Below, in pieces: positions 40,164 through 48,688 of a stretch of 64,000 nucleotides of DNA (the first letter of the stretch is position 1; each line of letters starts with the position of its first letter). A model generated the notes under the pieces. It saw nothing but the letters and a program-made list of their open reading frames with translations. It did not search any database and was not told the origin of the DNA. The position numbers were made by a program, and so were the translations under genes. The DNA is from JBFELO01 sp041552055 (GTDB taxonomy: Bacteria; Acidobacteriota; Thermoanaerobaculia; Thermoanaerobaculales; Sulfomarinibacteraceae): contig JBFELO010000003.1 in the NCBI GenBank assembly GCA_041552055.1, forward strand, positions 1 through 64,000, written 5' to 3'.

Positions 40164-40919
40164 TTATGACGACTCCTTGCGTTGCTCGGCAGCTTTTTGT
40201 TGCGCTTCTTCCATCAGCTTTTTGATTTCCTCTTCGCGTTCGGACAGCTTCGATTGAACGCGATCGAGTTCGGCGTTGACTCGGTCCATATTCTTGTATT
40301 CCGGGTAGTTTTCTTTGAGGTATTCGAGACGCCACTTCGCGCCGAGCCATCGTTTATTCCTCGTGTAAAACGACGCCACAATCCACTCGTGTTCGGCGAG
40401 CACCTCGCGGACCTTGACAAGCCTCGCCTCCGACTCCTCGGCGTAGCTTGAGTTGGGGTAGAGGGTCAGGAGTTGCTGGTACGCGTTCACCGCCTCGAGC
40501 AAAGAGGAGAGATCACGGTCTGGCTTGAGTTTCCGAGCCGTGTACGTGTGTCCGACCATCAGCAGGGAGTAGTCTCGATCCGGATCGTTCGGATACCTGC
40601 TGGCGAAGTCTCGGTATCGCAGGCGTGCTTCGGTCAGGCTGGTGGTGTCCTTCTTGGCGGCGTAGGTATCGGCGACGCGGAGCGCGGCTTTGTGCCCCAG
40701 CGGATCGTTCGGGAATGTGTCATAAACGAAAGAAAAGTACTTTCGCGCTTCTTCGAAATTCTTCTTCTCGTAGAGATCTTCGGCGATCTCGAAAATCGCT
40801 TCCTTCTCCTGGTTGGCGAGTTCTGCGAGAATCTGGTCTTCATCACGGGTGCTGGCGCAACCGACGGTCAGAACTGTGATCCCAATCACCAAAATCGCGA
40901 CAAATCGTGGGAGTTTCAT
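40164..40919 (-). CDS. bamD: Outer-membrane assembly lipoprotein BamD
   Basis: A 251-residue lipoprotein with a lipobox-like TVGC (Cys21) and BamD/YfiO TPR repeats (YEKKNFEEARKYFSFVYDTFPNDPLGHKA, YRDFASRYPNDPDRDYSLL, YQQLLTLYPNSSYAEESE, IVASFYTRNKRWLGAKWRLEYL). It supports insertion of beta-barrel proteins by BamA. A GTG at 40922 with GGAGG ten bases upstream is an equally good start. The C-terminal 45 residues form a charged coiled coil. Follows rpe closely. Confidence 0.9.
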   Translation of the reverse strand: MKLPRFVAILVIGITVLTVGCASTRDEDQILAELANQEKEAIFEIAEDLYEKKNFEEARKYFSFVYDTFPNDPLGHKAALRVADTYAAKKDTTSLTEARLRYRDFASRYPNDPDRDYSLLMVGHTYTARKLKPDRDLSSLLEAVNAYQQLLTLYPNSSYAEESEARLVKVREVLAEHEWIVASFYTRNKRWLGAKWRLEYLKENYPEYKNMDRVNAELDRVQSKLSEREEEIKKLMEEAQQKAAEQRKESS

Positions 40920-40927
40920 CACGATGA

Positions 40928-41584
40928 TCAATCCTCCAATACGCAGCGACGGAGTGCCGCGATGGCGAGATTTCGGTCGCTCGCGCCGAATACCGAGGTT
41001 CCCGCCACCAGGGTCTTCGCCCCGGCTGCCGTGAGAGCGTGAGCATTGCTGGTATCTACGCCGCCGTCAACCGTAATATCGATGGCGTCGTCGCCGAGCA
41101 TGGCTCGCAGTCTCGCCACTCTGGAAACCGACTCCGGGATGAAACCCTGGCCCCCGAACCCGGGGTTGACCGACATCACCAGCACGAACTCGAGCCACGG
41201 CACAGCCCCGGCGAGGCTCTCGACGGGTGAGGCGGGGTTCAGGGCGACACCGCGCTCCATGCCCAGTTCCCGGATGTTGGACAGCGTCCGATGGAGGTGG
41301 ACACACGTCTCCACGTGCACCGCCACGCGTGCGACCCCGGCCTCGGCCAGCTGCGGCAACAGGGCGTCGGGATCGTCGACCATGAGGTGGGCGTCGAGAG
41401 GAATCCGGCAGTGTGTGGCGAGACGTGCGACCACCGGCGGCCCGAACGTAAGGTTGGGAACGAAGTGGCCGTCCATGATGTCGAGGTGGAGCATGTCGGC
41501 ACCGCCACGCTCGATGTCGGCGATCTCGTCGGCGAGTTTCGAGAAGTCGGCGGACAGCAGCGAAGGCGCGATGCGTACGGTCAC
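40928..41584 (-). CDS. rpe: Ribulose-phosphate 3-epimerase
   Basis: Interconverts ribulose and xylulose 5-phosphate in the pentose phosphate route. The 218-residue TIM barrel has IAPSLLSADFSKLADEI, the metal-site LDIMDGHFVPNLTFGP and LDAHLMVDDPDALL, MSVNPGFGGQGFIPES and ITVDGGVDTSNA. GTG 41584 overlaps the PASTA-gene stop (GTGA); an in-frame GTG at 41596 is possible. Confidence 0.95.
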   Translation of the reverse strand: MTVRIAPSLLSADFSKLADEIADIERGGADMLHLDIMDGHFVPNLTFGPPVVARLATHCRIPLDAHLMVDDPDALLPQLAEAGVARVAVHVETCVHLHRTLSNIRELGMERGVALNPASPVESLAGAVPWLEFVLVMSVNPGFGGQGFIPESVSRVARLRAMLGDDAIDITVDGGVDTSNAHALTAAGAKTLVAGTSVFGASDRNLAIAALRRCVLED

Positions 41585-42282
41585 TTGCTCACCCACACCG
41601 TGATGATGTCGTTGCGCGAGACGGGCGATCCCGCGGGGGGGTACTGCCGAAGGACCAGATCCTTGACGAGGCCGGGGTACTCGACCTCGTGGACCTGTCC
41701 CAGTCGGAGTTGGTGGCCGCGGCAGAATGGGCGGACCTCCTCCAGGGGGTGCGACAGCAGCGAGGGCATCACCCAGACGGTGGTCGCGGGTGACACGTTG
41801 ACCAGCAGATCGACCTCCGTGTCGGGCGCGATCTCGGAGTCGACTGCGGGGTCGGTCGCGATGATACGGTCGCCGGTGGCCTGGCCGTCCAATTGCGAGC
41901 GCCGCCCCGGCTCGACGCCCACCTGCTCGAGGGCGCGCAGACCCCCGTGGAGGGATTCGCCGTGGACATTCGGAATGCGTATCCGCTCGCCCCCAAGACT
42001 GAGACGCACCTTGACCGTTGAACCCACCTTGACGTGGAATCCCGGTGGAGGGTCCTGCTGTGCGATGCTTCCTGGCGGTGTCATGGGGGTGAACACCCCA
42101 GGCCCGTCAATCATGATCTGGACGCCCAGGTCGTGTGCCGTTTGCGCCGCGATGTCCGGGCTCTCACCCACCAGGTTGGGAACCGCGAGGGTCCCTCGAT
42201 GGACGGTGTGCACGAAGGACTGCCAGAACACGAGTCCCGCGCAGATGGAGAACACGGCCACGGCCACCAAACGAGCCAACAT
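41581..42282 (-). CDS. PASTA-repeat membrane protein
   Basis: A 233-residue protein with one N-terminal membrane anchor (about 4-25) and three PASTA repeats in the periplasm (VPNLVGESPDIAAQTAHDLG, IPNVHGESLHGGLRALEQVG, and VMPSLLSHPLEEVRPFCRGH). PASTA repeats bind uncrosslinked peptidoglycan or beta-lactams and usually belong to PknB kinases or PBPs; here there is no kinase or penicillin-binding domain attached. Start ATG 42282 begins the membrane anchor. Coupled to rpe by overlap. Confidence 0.86.
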   Translation of the reverse strand: MLARLVAVAVFSICAGLVFWQSFVHTVHRGTLAVPNLVGESPDIAAQTAHDLGVQIMIDGPGVFTPMTPPGSIAQQDPPPGFHVKVGSTVKVRLSLGGERIRIPNVHGESLHGGLRALEQVGVEPGRRSQLDGQATGDRIIATDPAVDSEIAPDTEVDLLVNVSPATTVWVMPSLLSHPLEEVRPFCRGHQLRLGQVHEVEYPGLVKDLVLRQYPPAGSPVSRNDIITVWVSK

Positions 42283-42357
42283 CCAGCAAACTCTAGCACG
42301 CTTCTCCCCGACAGCCGGGTCCAGGCGATCCCCTTGAATGAGGTCGGCCGTCCTTCG

Positions 42358-42487
42358 GTTCCCGTTCCGGTCCCCGCATCCGGAAGATCGGGCCTCTCGG
42401 GTCGTTGTTTCCGCCAAACGAAGCAACGGGGGGCTCCTGCGAGCTGTATTGGATTCCGCTAGAGAACGGGAACAGGAACGGGCGGGG
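42358..42487. repeat. Inverted GTTCCCGTTC / GAACGGGAAC repeat before the PASTA gene
   Basis: GTTCCCGTTC (42358-42367) and its exact inverse GAACGGGAAC (42464-42473) flank about 96 bases; further GGAACGGGC units follow to 42487. It fills the 258-base gap between the rseP stop and the PASTA start. Same repeat family as at 24.6, 26.9, 38.0 and 52.8 kb. Confidence 0.65.
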
Positions 42488-42540
42488 GAAGGGGTCAACG
42501 CGAGCCACGTGGGTGGGGCGGGGTGCGGGCCGGGCGGCCG

Positions 42541-43872
42541 TCACCCTCCGGAGAGCAGTCGGTACAAGCTGTCCGGGAGAATCTTGACGATGTCGTTGAA
42601 CAGCACCACGACCATCAGGAGGATCAGCAGGTAGAAGCCGACCTCGAGAATCCGTTCCTTGACTCGGATCGAGAGGTCGCGCCGCAGAATGCTTTCGAAG
42701 GCGATGATCGTCAGGTGCCCGCCGTCCAGGATCGGGATCGGCAGCAGGTTGAAGATCCCGAGCTGGAGCGAGATCAACCCCATGAGCCAGATCAGGGTGT
42801 GGAAACCACTCCGGGCCGCCTCCCCGGAGATTCGCGCGATGTCTACCGGGCCCGAGACCTGTCGGATCGAAGTCTTGCGGGTGAGCAGCTTGCCGATGAC
42901 TCGGAACGTCTCCCGAGTCATCCGTCGACACTCGGCCGTACCGGCGCTGATCGCGGCGAGCGGGGGGAGCCGCTGGACCTCGCTCGGGAAGGCCAGCCCG
43001 ATGCCGATTTTTCCACGTCCATCGTCGTTCTCGGGGACGACGTCGACCGTGAAGGTCTCGTCGGCGCGGACCACCATGAGAGAGATCTGCTCGTCAGGGT
43101 GCGGCGATATCAGTCTGATGAGGTCCCAGAACTGCTCCGCCGGCTGGTCGTTGACCGCGATGATGCGGTCGCCGGGTTCGAGCCCGGCCCGTTTGGCGGG
43201 CGATCCCGCCAACAGATGTACGATCACAGGGTCCAACGGGGGAAAGATGCCCGCGTAGCCGAACTGGTAGCGGGTGACCTTCTCCGGCGTGACAGACACC
43301 CGGAGCGGGTCCCCGTCGCGTTGAAGGGTCACGACGACCTCACGGCCGCCGGCGGTCAGAAAAGCCGATTCCAGGTCGCGCCAGTTGGTGATTTCATCGC
43401 CGTCGACCGCGCGCACGACATCGCCTGACCGAATATCCGCTGTGGCGGCCGGTGACGAGGGCTCGACCCACCCGACGATCGGTGGTTGTGCGAAATGGAT
43501 CGGCGTCTCGACGCCAACCATGTACGCGGTGGCGAGGAACAACACCGCCGCGACGATGTTGGTGATGGGTCCGGCGAGCAGGACCAGCGCGCGCTGCCAC
43601 CGTGGCAGAAGCTCGTCCCCACTGTCGCCCTCGCCGATGACGTCGGTCTCGTCGGGACCCAGGCCGAGCACGCGCACGTAACCACCGAGCGGAATCATCG
43701 AAATCCGATAGTCGGTGCCACCACGCTCGAATCCCCAGATTCGTTTGCCGAAGCCGACCGAGAACACCGCGACCGGCGCGCCGACCAGGCGCGCGGCGAT
43801 GAAGTGGCCGGCCTCGTGGAGAACCACCAGGATCCCGAGCACGAACACGAACGCGATGATGTTGACCAACAT
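42541..43872 (-). CDS. rseP: Site-2 zinc protease RseP
   Basis: Intramembrane metalloprotease of the sigma-E-type envelope stress and signal-peptide-remnant pathways. The 443-residue protein has HEAGH at residues 19-23 in the first membrane segment, two PDZ domains (GWVEPSSPAATADIRSGDVV and GSPAKRAGLEPGDRIIAV), and the second active-site motif LLPIPILDGGHL (Asp383). ATG 43872 is chosen for the family start MLVNIIAFVFVLG; it lies two bases after the dxr stop. Final gene of truA-uppS-cdsA-dxr-rseP. Confidence 0.95.
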   Translation of the reverse strand: MLVNIIAFVFVLGILVVLHEAGHFIAARLVGAPVAVFSVGFGKRIWGFERGGTDYRISMIPLGGYVRVLGLGPDETDVIGEGDSGDELLPRWQRALVLLAGPITNIVAAVLFLATAYMVGVETPIHFAQPPIVGWVEPSSPAATADIRSGDVVRAVDGDEITNWRDLESAFLTAGGREVVVTLQRDGDPLRVSVTPEKVTRYQFGYAGIFPPLDPVIVHLLAGSPAKRAGLEPGDRIIAVNDQPAEQFWDLIRLISPHPDEQISLMVVRADETFTVDVVPENDDGRGKIGIGLAFPSEVQRLPPLAAISAGTAECRRMTRETFRVIGKLLTRKTSIRQVSGPVDIARISGEAARSGFHTLIWLMGLISLQLGIFNLLPIPILDGGHLTIIAFESILRRDLSIRVKERILEVGFYLLILLMVVVLFNDIVKILPDSLYRLLSGG

Positions 43873-43874
43873 CG

Positions 43875-45053
43875 CTAGCGCGAACCCTTCTGCGAGGCGA
43901 GGTATTTCCCGATCCACGCCTTCGCCAGCCGACGTGCCTCGAGGTCAGCGGCGATCGCCTGTTCTATGTCCTCGAGGGGGCGGTTGCGACGACTCCATCG
44001 TTCCATGACCGCCGTGACGGTGGAGATGATGTCGCCGAAGGCGCACCGCCCGTCGAGGAAGGTGCGGACTGCGACCTCGTTCGCGGCGTTGAGAACGGCC
44101 GGCATCTCCCCGCCGGCGCGGAGCGCGGCGCGGGCCGCTTCAATGGCGGGGAACCGGTCGCCGTCGGGAGCCTCGAAGGACAGGGTTCCGACGGCCGCGA
44201 GATCCAGCGGTGACAGGGAGCTGGCGAGTCGGTCGGGCCAGGCGAGCGCGTACAGGATGGGCAGCCGCATGTCGGGTATCGACAGCTGGGCGATCACGGT
44301 GCCGTCAAGGTACTCCACCATGGAATGCACGAGGCTCTCCCGGTGAACCAGGACGTCGATCTGGTCCTCCGGCACCTCGAAGAGGTGGTGGGCCTCGATG
44401 ATTTCAAGGCCCTTGTTCATCATAGTGGCCGAGTCGATCGTGATTTTCGGACCCATGTTCCAGGTCGGGTGAGCGAGTGCATCGGCCACCGTGGCGCTGG
44501 CCATCTGATCGCTCGATAGGCCCCAGAAGGGGCCCCCGGAGGCGGTGAGGATCAGCCGTCGAATCGTGTCGCGTGTCCCCCCGCGGATTGCCTGGTGGAG
44601 TGCGCTGTGCTCGCTGTCGATCGGCAACAGGCGCACGCCGGCCGCGGCCAGCTCGCACATGATGAGGGAACCGGCGACGACCAGGGTCTCCTTGTTGGCG
44701 AGGGCGATGTCCTTGCCAGCACGGATGGCCGCCAATGTGGGCGCCAGACCGACCGCTCCCACGAGCGCCGCCACGACCATCTCCGCGTCGGAATGACAGG
44801 CGACGTCCCGCAGACCTTTCGCGCCTGACAGGACTGTCGTGTCGGGGTATGAGGCGGCGATCGCATCGGCGGCGGACGACTCGGCGACCGAAACCATCGA
44901 CGGTCGGTGGCGGGACATCTGCTCCCCCAGCAGGTCCAGATTGTGGCCGGCGGCCAGGGCGACGACGCGGAACCGGTCGGGTCGGGACTCGACCACCGAC
45001 AGGGCGGCCCTGCCGATGGACCCGGTTGACCCCAGCACGGCCAACGATTTCAT
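43875..45053 (-). CDS. dxr: 1-deoxy-D-xylulose 5-phosphate reductoisomerase
   Basis: First committed enzyme of the MEP isoprenoid route, NADPH-dependent. The 392-residue protein shows LGSTGSIGRAALSVV, DIALANKETLVVAGSLIM, the metal/substrate segment LPIDSEHSALHQA, the flexible-loop NMGPKITIDSATMMNKGLEIIEAHHLF and NAANEVAVRTFLDG. Overlaps cdsA by four bases. Confidence 0.97.
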   Translation of the reverse strand: MKSLAVLGSTGSIGRAALSVVESRPDRFRVVALAAGHNLDLLGEQMSRHRPSMVSVAESSAADAIAASYPDTTVLSGAKGLRDVACHSDAEMVVAALVGAVGLAPTLAAIRAGKDIALANKETLVVAGSLIMCELAAAGVRLLPIDSEHSALHQAIRGGTRDTIRRLILTASGGPFWGLSSDQMASATVADALAHPTWNMGPKITIDSATMMNKGLEIIEAHHLFEVPEDQIDVLVHRESLVHSMVEYLDGTVIAQLSIPDMRLPILYALAWPDRLASSLSPLDLAAVGTLSFEAPDGDRFPAIEAARAALRAGGEMPAVLNAANEVAVRTFLDGRCAFGDIISTVTAVMERWSRRNRPLEDIEQAIAADLEARRLAKAWIGKYLASQKGSR

Positions 45054-45862
45054 GGAACGAGTCCGACGAGCAGGAGGTACGCGAGCACCGGCGGTGCGGC
45101 GTAGAGCAGGCTGTCCGTGCGGTCGAGCAGACCTCCGTGCCCCGGGAGCAGCCCGGAGGAGTCCTTGACGCGAGCGTCGCGTTTGAACTGAGACTCCACC
45201 AGGTCACCGACCGGCGTGGCCACTGCGATGATCACTGCCACCGCGGTGAGATCTGGCCACGAAAGCTCGATTCCGAGGATCATCCCGAGAATCACCGCGG
45301 CTCCGACAGCGATGATCATTCCGGCGGCGAGGCCTTCCCACGTCTTGTTCGGGCTGATACGCGGTGACATTTTGTGCCGTCCGAAACGTCGCCCGACGTA
45401 ATACGCGCCGCTGTCGCCGATCCAGATTGTCGCGAGGTAAAGCAGCACCATGCGAATGGCGAAGTCCTCGGCCGGCCAAAGCCGAATCCAACCGAGGCTG
45501 ACCGCCATGGCTCCCAGAAAGAGCACCGAAAACGCGCCGACAGCGGCTCCGCTCAAGCTTCCGGCCGGTCGGTCGGGATGGGCGAGCTGTGCGGTCGGAA
45601 TCGCTATCAACGTGGCAACGGCACCCCAGGTGAACCCGACCGCGCCGAATCTCCAGGACGCCGTCATGAGGCCGACCAGGCAGATGAGCGGGAGCCAGCG
45701 ACCACAGGCGACGTCCGCGCCGCGAGCCATGGCCAGGAGTTCGTCGGCCGCGACCGTGACCGCGGCTCCGAGCAGGAGGAGCAGCGCCCACGGCGGAAGC
45801 CACACGATGATGGCGACGACGACCGGTATCGCCACGAGGGCGACCAGCTCACGTTTCGGCAA
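45050..45862 (-). CDS. cdsA: Phosphatidate cytidylyltransferase
   Basis: Makes CDP-diacylglycerol for phospholipid synthesis. The 270-residue membrane protein has about eight hydrophobic segments, the DSGAYYVGRRFGRHKMSPRISPNKTWEGLAAG signature region and the C-terminal VGDLVESQFKRDARVKDSSGLLPGHGGLLDRTDSL motif with its catalytic Asp residues. Overlaps uppS by 14 bases. Confidence 0.95.
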   Translation of the reverse strand: MPKRELVALVAIPVVVAIIVWLPPWALLLLLGAAVTVAADELLAMARGADVACGRWLPLICLVGLMTASWRFGAVGFTWGAVATLIAIPTAQLAHPDRPAGSLSGAAVGAFSVLFLGAMAVSLGWIRLWPAEDFAIRMVLLYLATIWIGDSGAYYVGRRFGRHKMSPRISPNKTWEGLAAGMIIAVGAAVILGMILGIELSWPDLTAVAVIIAVATPVGDLVESQFKRDARVKDSSGLLPGHGGLLDRTDSLLYAAPPVLAYLLLVGLVP

Positions 45863-46667
45863 CGGTGTCTCCCGTCGGTGTGAACATCCCCCGCGCCGGG
45901 GACAAGCCGCCGAAGCGGCGCTCTCTCCTCTGGTAGGACAGCAGTGCGCGAAACAGCTCGGCGCGGTCGAAGTCAGGCCACAACACGGGGCTGAAGTAGA
46001 TCTCGGAATAGGCGAGCTGCCAGAGCAGGAAGTTCGAGATCCTCTGTTCTCCCGAGGTCCGGATCATGAGATCCGGATCCGGGAGGTCTCGTGTCTGAAG
46101 GTTCTTTTGCACCCACGCCTCGTCGACCGATTGCGGGTCGAGTGCGCCGGACGCGGCCGCAGTCGCGGCCGTTCGCACAAGCTCGGTGAGCTCCTGGCGG
46201 CCGGAGTAGTTGAGCGCGATCTGGACCACCAAACCGGTGCCGGCGGCGGTTGTGTCGACCGCCCGTTGGAGCGCCTTCTGGACGGTCTGGTCGAGCTGGT
46301 CGATGCGCCCGATCGGCCGCAGTCGGAGATTCTGACTTCGGAAGCTCTCCAGCTCCTTGTCGATGTACTCCTTGAGGAGCGCCATCAGCGTGACGACCTC
46401 GTGCCGCGGTCGCTTCCAGTTTTCGGTCGAGAACGCGTACAGCGTGAGCGCCTGGATCTGCATCCGAGCCGCGGTCTCGATGGTCTCACGGACCGCCCGG
46501 ATACCGGCCCGGTGACCCTCGACCCGGGGCAGCTTGCGGGCCCGGGCCCAGCGGCCGTTGCCATCCATGATGATGGCAACGTGTCGGGGCAGCGCTTCTG
46601 GGTCGATTTGATCGAGCAGCTCGCGTTCCGCGGTCCCGACAGCGGCGATCTCGTCGAGGGGTCGCAT
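45849..46667 (-). CDS. uppS: Isoprenyl transferase (undecaprenyl diphosphate synthase)
   Basis: Cis-prenyltransferase supplying the lipid carrier of peptidoglycan and polysaccharide synthesis. The 272-residue protein has IIMDGNGRWARARKLPRVEGHRAG, the YAFSTENWKRP loop, ALNYSGRQELTELVR and DLMIRTSGEQRISNFLLWQLAYSEIYF. AGGATGACCT is just before the ATG, four bases after the truA stop. Confidence 0.96.
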   Translation of the reverse strand: MRPLDEIAAVGTAERELLDQIDPEALPRHVAIIMDGNGRWARARKLPRVEGHRAGIRAVRETIETAARMQIQALTLYAFSTENWKRPRHEVVTLMALLKEYIDKELESFRSQNLRLRPIGRIDQLDQTVQKALQRAVDTTAAGTGLVVQIALNYSGRQELTELVRTAATAAASGALDPQSVDEAWVQKNLQTRDLPDPDLMIRTSGEQRISNFLLWQLAYSEIYFSPVLWPDFDRAELFRALLSYQRRERRFGGLSPARGMFTPTGDTVAET

Positions 46668-46670
46668 AGG

Positions 46671-47546
46671 TCATCCTGGGGGATCGGAGTCTACCACAGG
46701 GTCGTCGTTCGACGGGCCGGAACCCCGAGCGATGGTCGAGGTCGGGGTACCGCGAGCGCTCTGCGCGAGACCGCCCCGTGCCGGGTTGCGGAGCTTGGCT
46801 GCATCGCGGTAGTACACGTGCTCGAGGGTGAGGCCGCGCGGAGGTGCGGTGAGGAGCGACGCACCGGCTCGAGGGTGATCGAGGAGCTGTACGAAGTCCG
46901 CAACCGTGAGCCGATCTCGAGCGACCTCGAGCAGCGCCCCCACCATGCGACGAACCTGGTGCCGGAGGAAGCCATCGCCGAGAAATTCAAGGTCGAAGCC
47001 GGACTGGCGATGACGGCAGCGGACGTCGTACAGAGTCCGGGTGGTCGGACCGTCGGTCGCGTCCGTCACTGTGAATGACGCCATATCGTGGCGCCCCGGC
47101 AGCAGCCGAACGGCGGCCTCGAGGTCGGTCACACTGGTGATCGGATCCAGGGTGGCGGTGCGAAGCCCGAGCCACGGCAGCGCAGCCTCGCGCCATCGCA
47201 CACGATACGTGTAGAGCTTGCCGTGCGCGCTCTTGCGGGCGTGGAACTGCGGTGGGGCCCGCCGCACCGCGCGCACCCGGATCTCCTGTGGGAGATGCTG
47301 ATTGAGGCCTTTCTGGAGACCGCTGGGAGGGATCGCTATCGGGAGATCGACGTGTGCCACTTGGCCGGCGGCGTGGACACCGGTGTCGGTTCGGCCAGCG
47401 CCGACGACCGCTGCCGCGATGCCTCCGGTCATCTCTGCCAGGGCCCTCTCGAGCTCGCCCTGCACGGTGCACTGGGACGGTTGCCGCTGCCAACCGTGGA
47501 ACTTCGTGCCGAGGTAGGCGATGGTGAGCTTTATCCGTTGTTCCAT
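46671..47546 (-). CDS. truA: tRNA pseudouridine synthase A
   Basis: Modifies uridines 38-40 of the tRNA anticodon stem. The 291-residue protein starts at MEQRIKLTIAYLGTKFHGWQ, carries the catalytic Asp in VGAGRTDTGVHAAGQ, and has the C-terminal GDGFLRHQVRRMVGALLEV and PRGLTLEHVYY. The open frame continues upstream without similarity, so ATG 47546 is the start. The final 30 residues beyond VYYRDAAKL are low-complexity and unusual. First gene of the envelope/isoprenoid operon. Confidence 0.94.
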   Translation of the reverse strand: MEQRIKLTIAYLGTKFHGWQRQPSQCTVQGELERALAEMTGGIAAAVVGAGRTDTGVHAAGQVAHVDLPIAIPPSGLQKGLNQHLPQEIRVRAVRRAPPQFHARKSAHGKLYTYRVRWREAALPWLGLRTATLDPITSVTDLEAAVRLLPGRHDMASFTVTDATDGPTTRTLYDVRCRHRQSGFDLEFLGDGFLRHQVRRMVGALLEVARDRLTVADFVQLLDHPRAGASLLTAPPRGLTLEHVYYRDAAKLRNPARGGLAQSARGTPTSTIARGSGPSNDDPVVDSDPPG

Positions 47547-47591
47547 ATTGGGTATCCTCGCACGGGTGAGGAGAGGGAGAAAGGTCTTGTC

Positions 47592-48650
47592 GTGGTAACC
47601 GCCGCGCAATTGCTGACCTTGCAGCTCGTGCTCGCCGTCGGCGTGCTGAACTCGAGTGAGGTGCGCTACTTCCCCGGGTCCTACTTCAACGATGTCGCGC
47701 GAGAGCGGCTCCAGCGGAGGGCGATGGTTCGGTGGCCCGGTCCGTCTGGGCTGCGCCAGATGTGGTACGACGGGGGCCTCGGAGAGGGCCAGCGGGTCGC
47801 GTTGCTGCTGGGCGCGGCGGCGCACCACGATGCGTCGTTGCTCGAGATCTACCGGGAGGCGGTCGTGTCCGATTCATCTCGGGTGCGTCAGGCCGCGGCG
47901 TACGGGTACCGCGACCTGATCGCGGACAGCCTGCCCAGCGTTACGCGCGGCGTGGATGACGCTGCGGCGCAGCGACTGGCGGCCGAGATGGACGCCGTGC
48001 AGTCGACCCTTGAAGGCCACTCGATGGTAGAGATGTGGCTTCACGCGGCGTTGCACGACGAGGGGCGGAGCCTCCCGGGGTACCACGGCATCCTGCAGCG
48101 ACGCTCTTCCGACGCCTGTTTCCGCGCGGTGGAGCGCCTCATGGGACCCGAGGATCTCGAGGTGCTGATCAGGGCCTATCGCACCTCTGAAGACCTCGCC
48201 AACCGGATTCCGTTGCTGAGGTTGATCGAGGCGCTGAGCTTGAACCAGTTCATTCTGATGCCGCTGGGCGAGCGCAGAGGGTGGAACACGCAGGTCTACC
48301 TGGATGGCCTGTATCTGCTCGACGAGTTGCTCGTCGAGTGGGTCGATATGCTCTGCGACCTGGATTACGAGCGCGTGGTTTCGGCGAGCCTGGCGAAAAT
48401 GGGAGCCTTGGGCGTGGAACCGCTCCACCCGGAAGCGTGTTCCGTCTGGGGGATGGTGCTCAGCCAGGGAGATCCTCGGTGGTGGGCGATCGCCTCGCGA
48501 CGCCTGTACGAGTGCGGCGGACCGTGGATCGAGCTCTCCGTATTGCAGGCGTCGTCCGACGAGAACCGGTCGCTTCGCAACCGGCTGATGAAGTGGTACG
48601 GGCTTCGTGACATCGCGCCACGGCAGTCCGTGGATGCCGCGGTCGACTGA
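47592..48650 (+). CDS. Hypothetical helical protein, possibly HEAT-like
   Basis: A 352-residue protein of unknown function, divergent from truA with 45 bases between. Start chosen at GTG 47592, with an AAAGG ribosome-binding site seven bases upstream; the frame continues open over truA but that part is antisense shadow. It is mainly helical with repeat-like elements (GQRVALLLGAAAHHDASLLEIYREAVV, RVRQAAAYGYRDLIAD, RIPLLRLIEALSL) that suggest armadillo/HEAT-type repeats. One hydrophobic N-terminal stretch (AAQLLTLQLVLAVGVL) could be a signal anchor. No catalytic motif recognised. Confidence 0.7.
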   Translation: MVTAAQLLTLQLVLAVGVLNSSEVRYFPGSYFNDVARERLQRRAMVRWPGPSGLRQMWYDGGLGEGQRVALLLGAAAHHDASLLEIYREAVVSDSSRVRQAAAYGYRDLIADSLPSVTRGVDDAAAQRLAAEMDAVQSTLEGHSMVEMWLHAALHDEGRSLPGYHGILQRRSSDACFRAVERLMGPEDLEVLIRAYRTSEDLANRIPLLRLIEALSLNQFILMPLGERRGWNTQVYLDGLYLLDELLVEWVDMLCDLDYERVVSASLAKMGALGVEPLHPEACSVWGMVLSQGDPRWWAIASRRLYECGGPWIELSVLQASSDENRSLRNRLMKWYGLRDIAPRQSVDAAVD

Positions 48651-48688
48651 CAAAGTGTGCAGCCGGTTCACGCTACAATGGACGCCTC

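Noticed and set aside
47088..47591. Upstream extension of the 47.6-kb hypothetical gene over truA
   Set aside because: The opposite strand encodes truA with all conserved motifs; a GTG with a ribosome-binding site at 47592 gives a sensible start.
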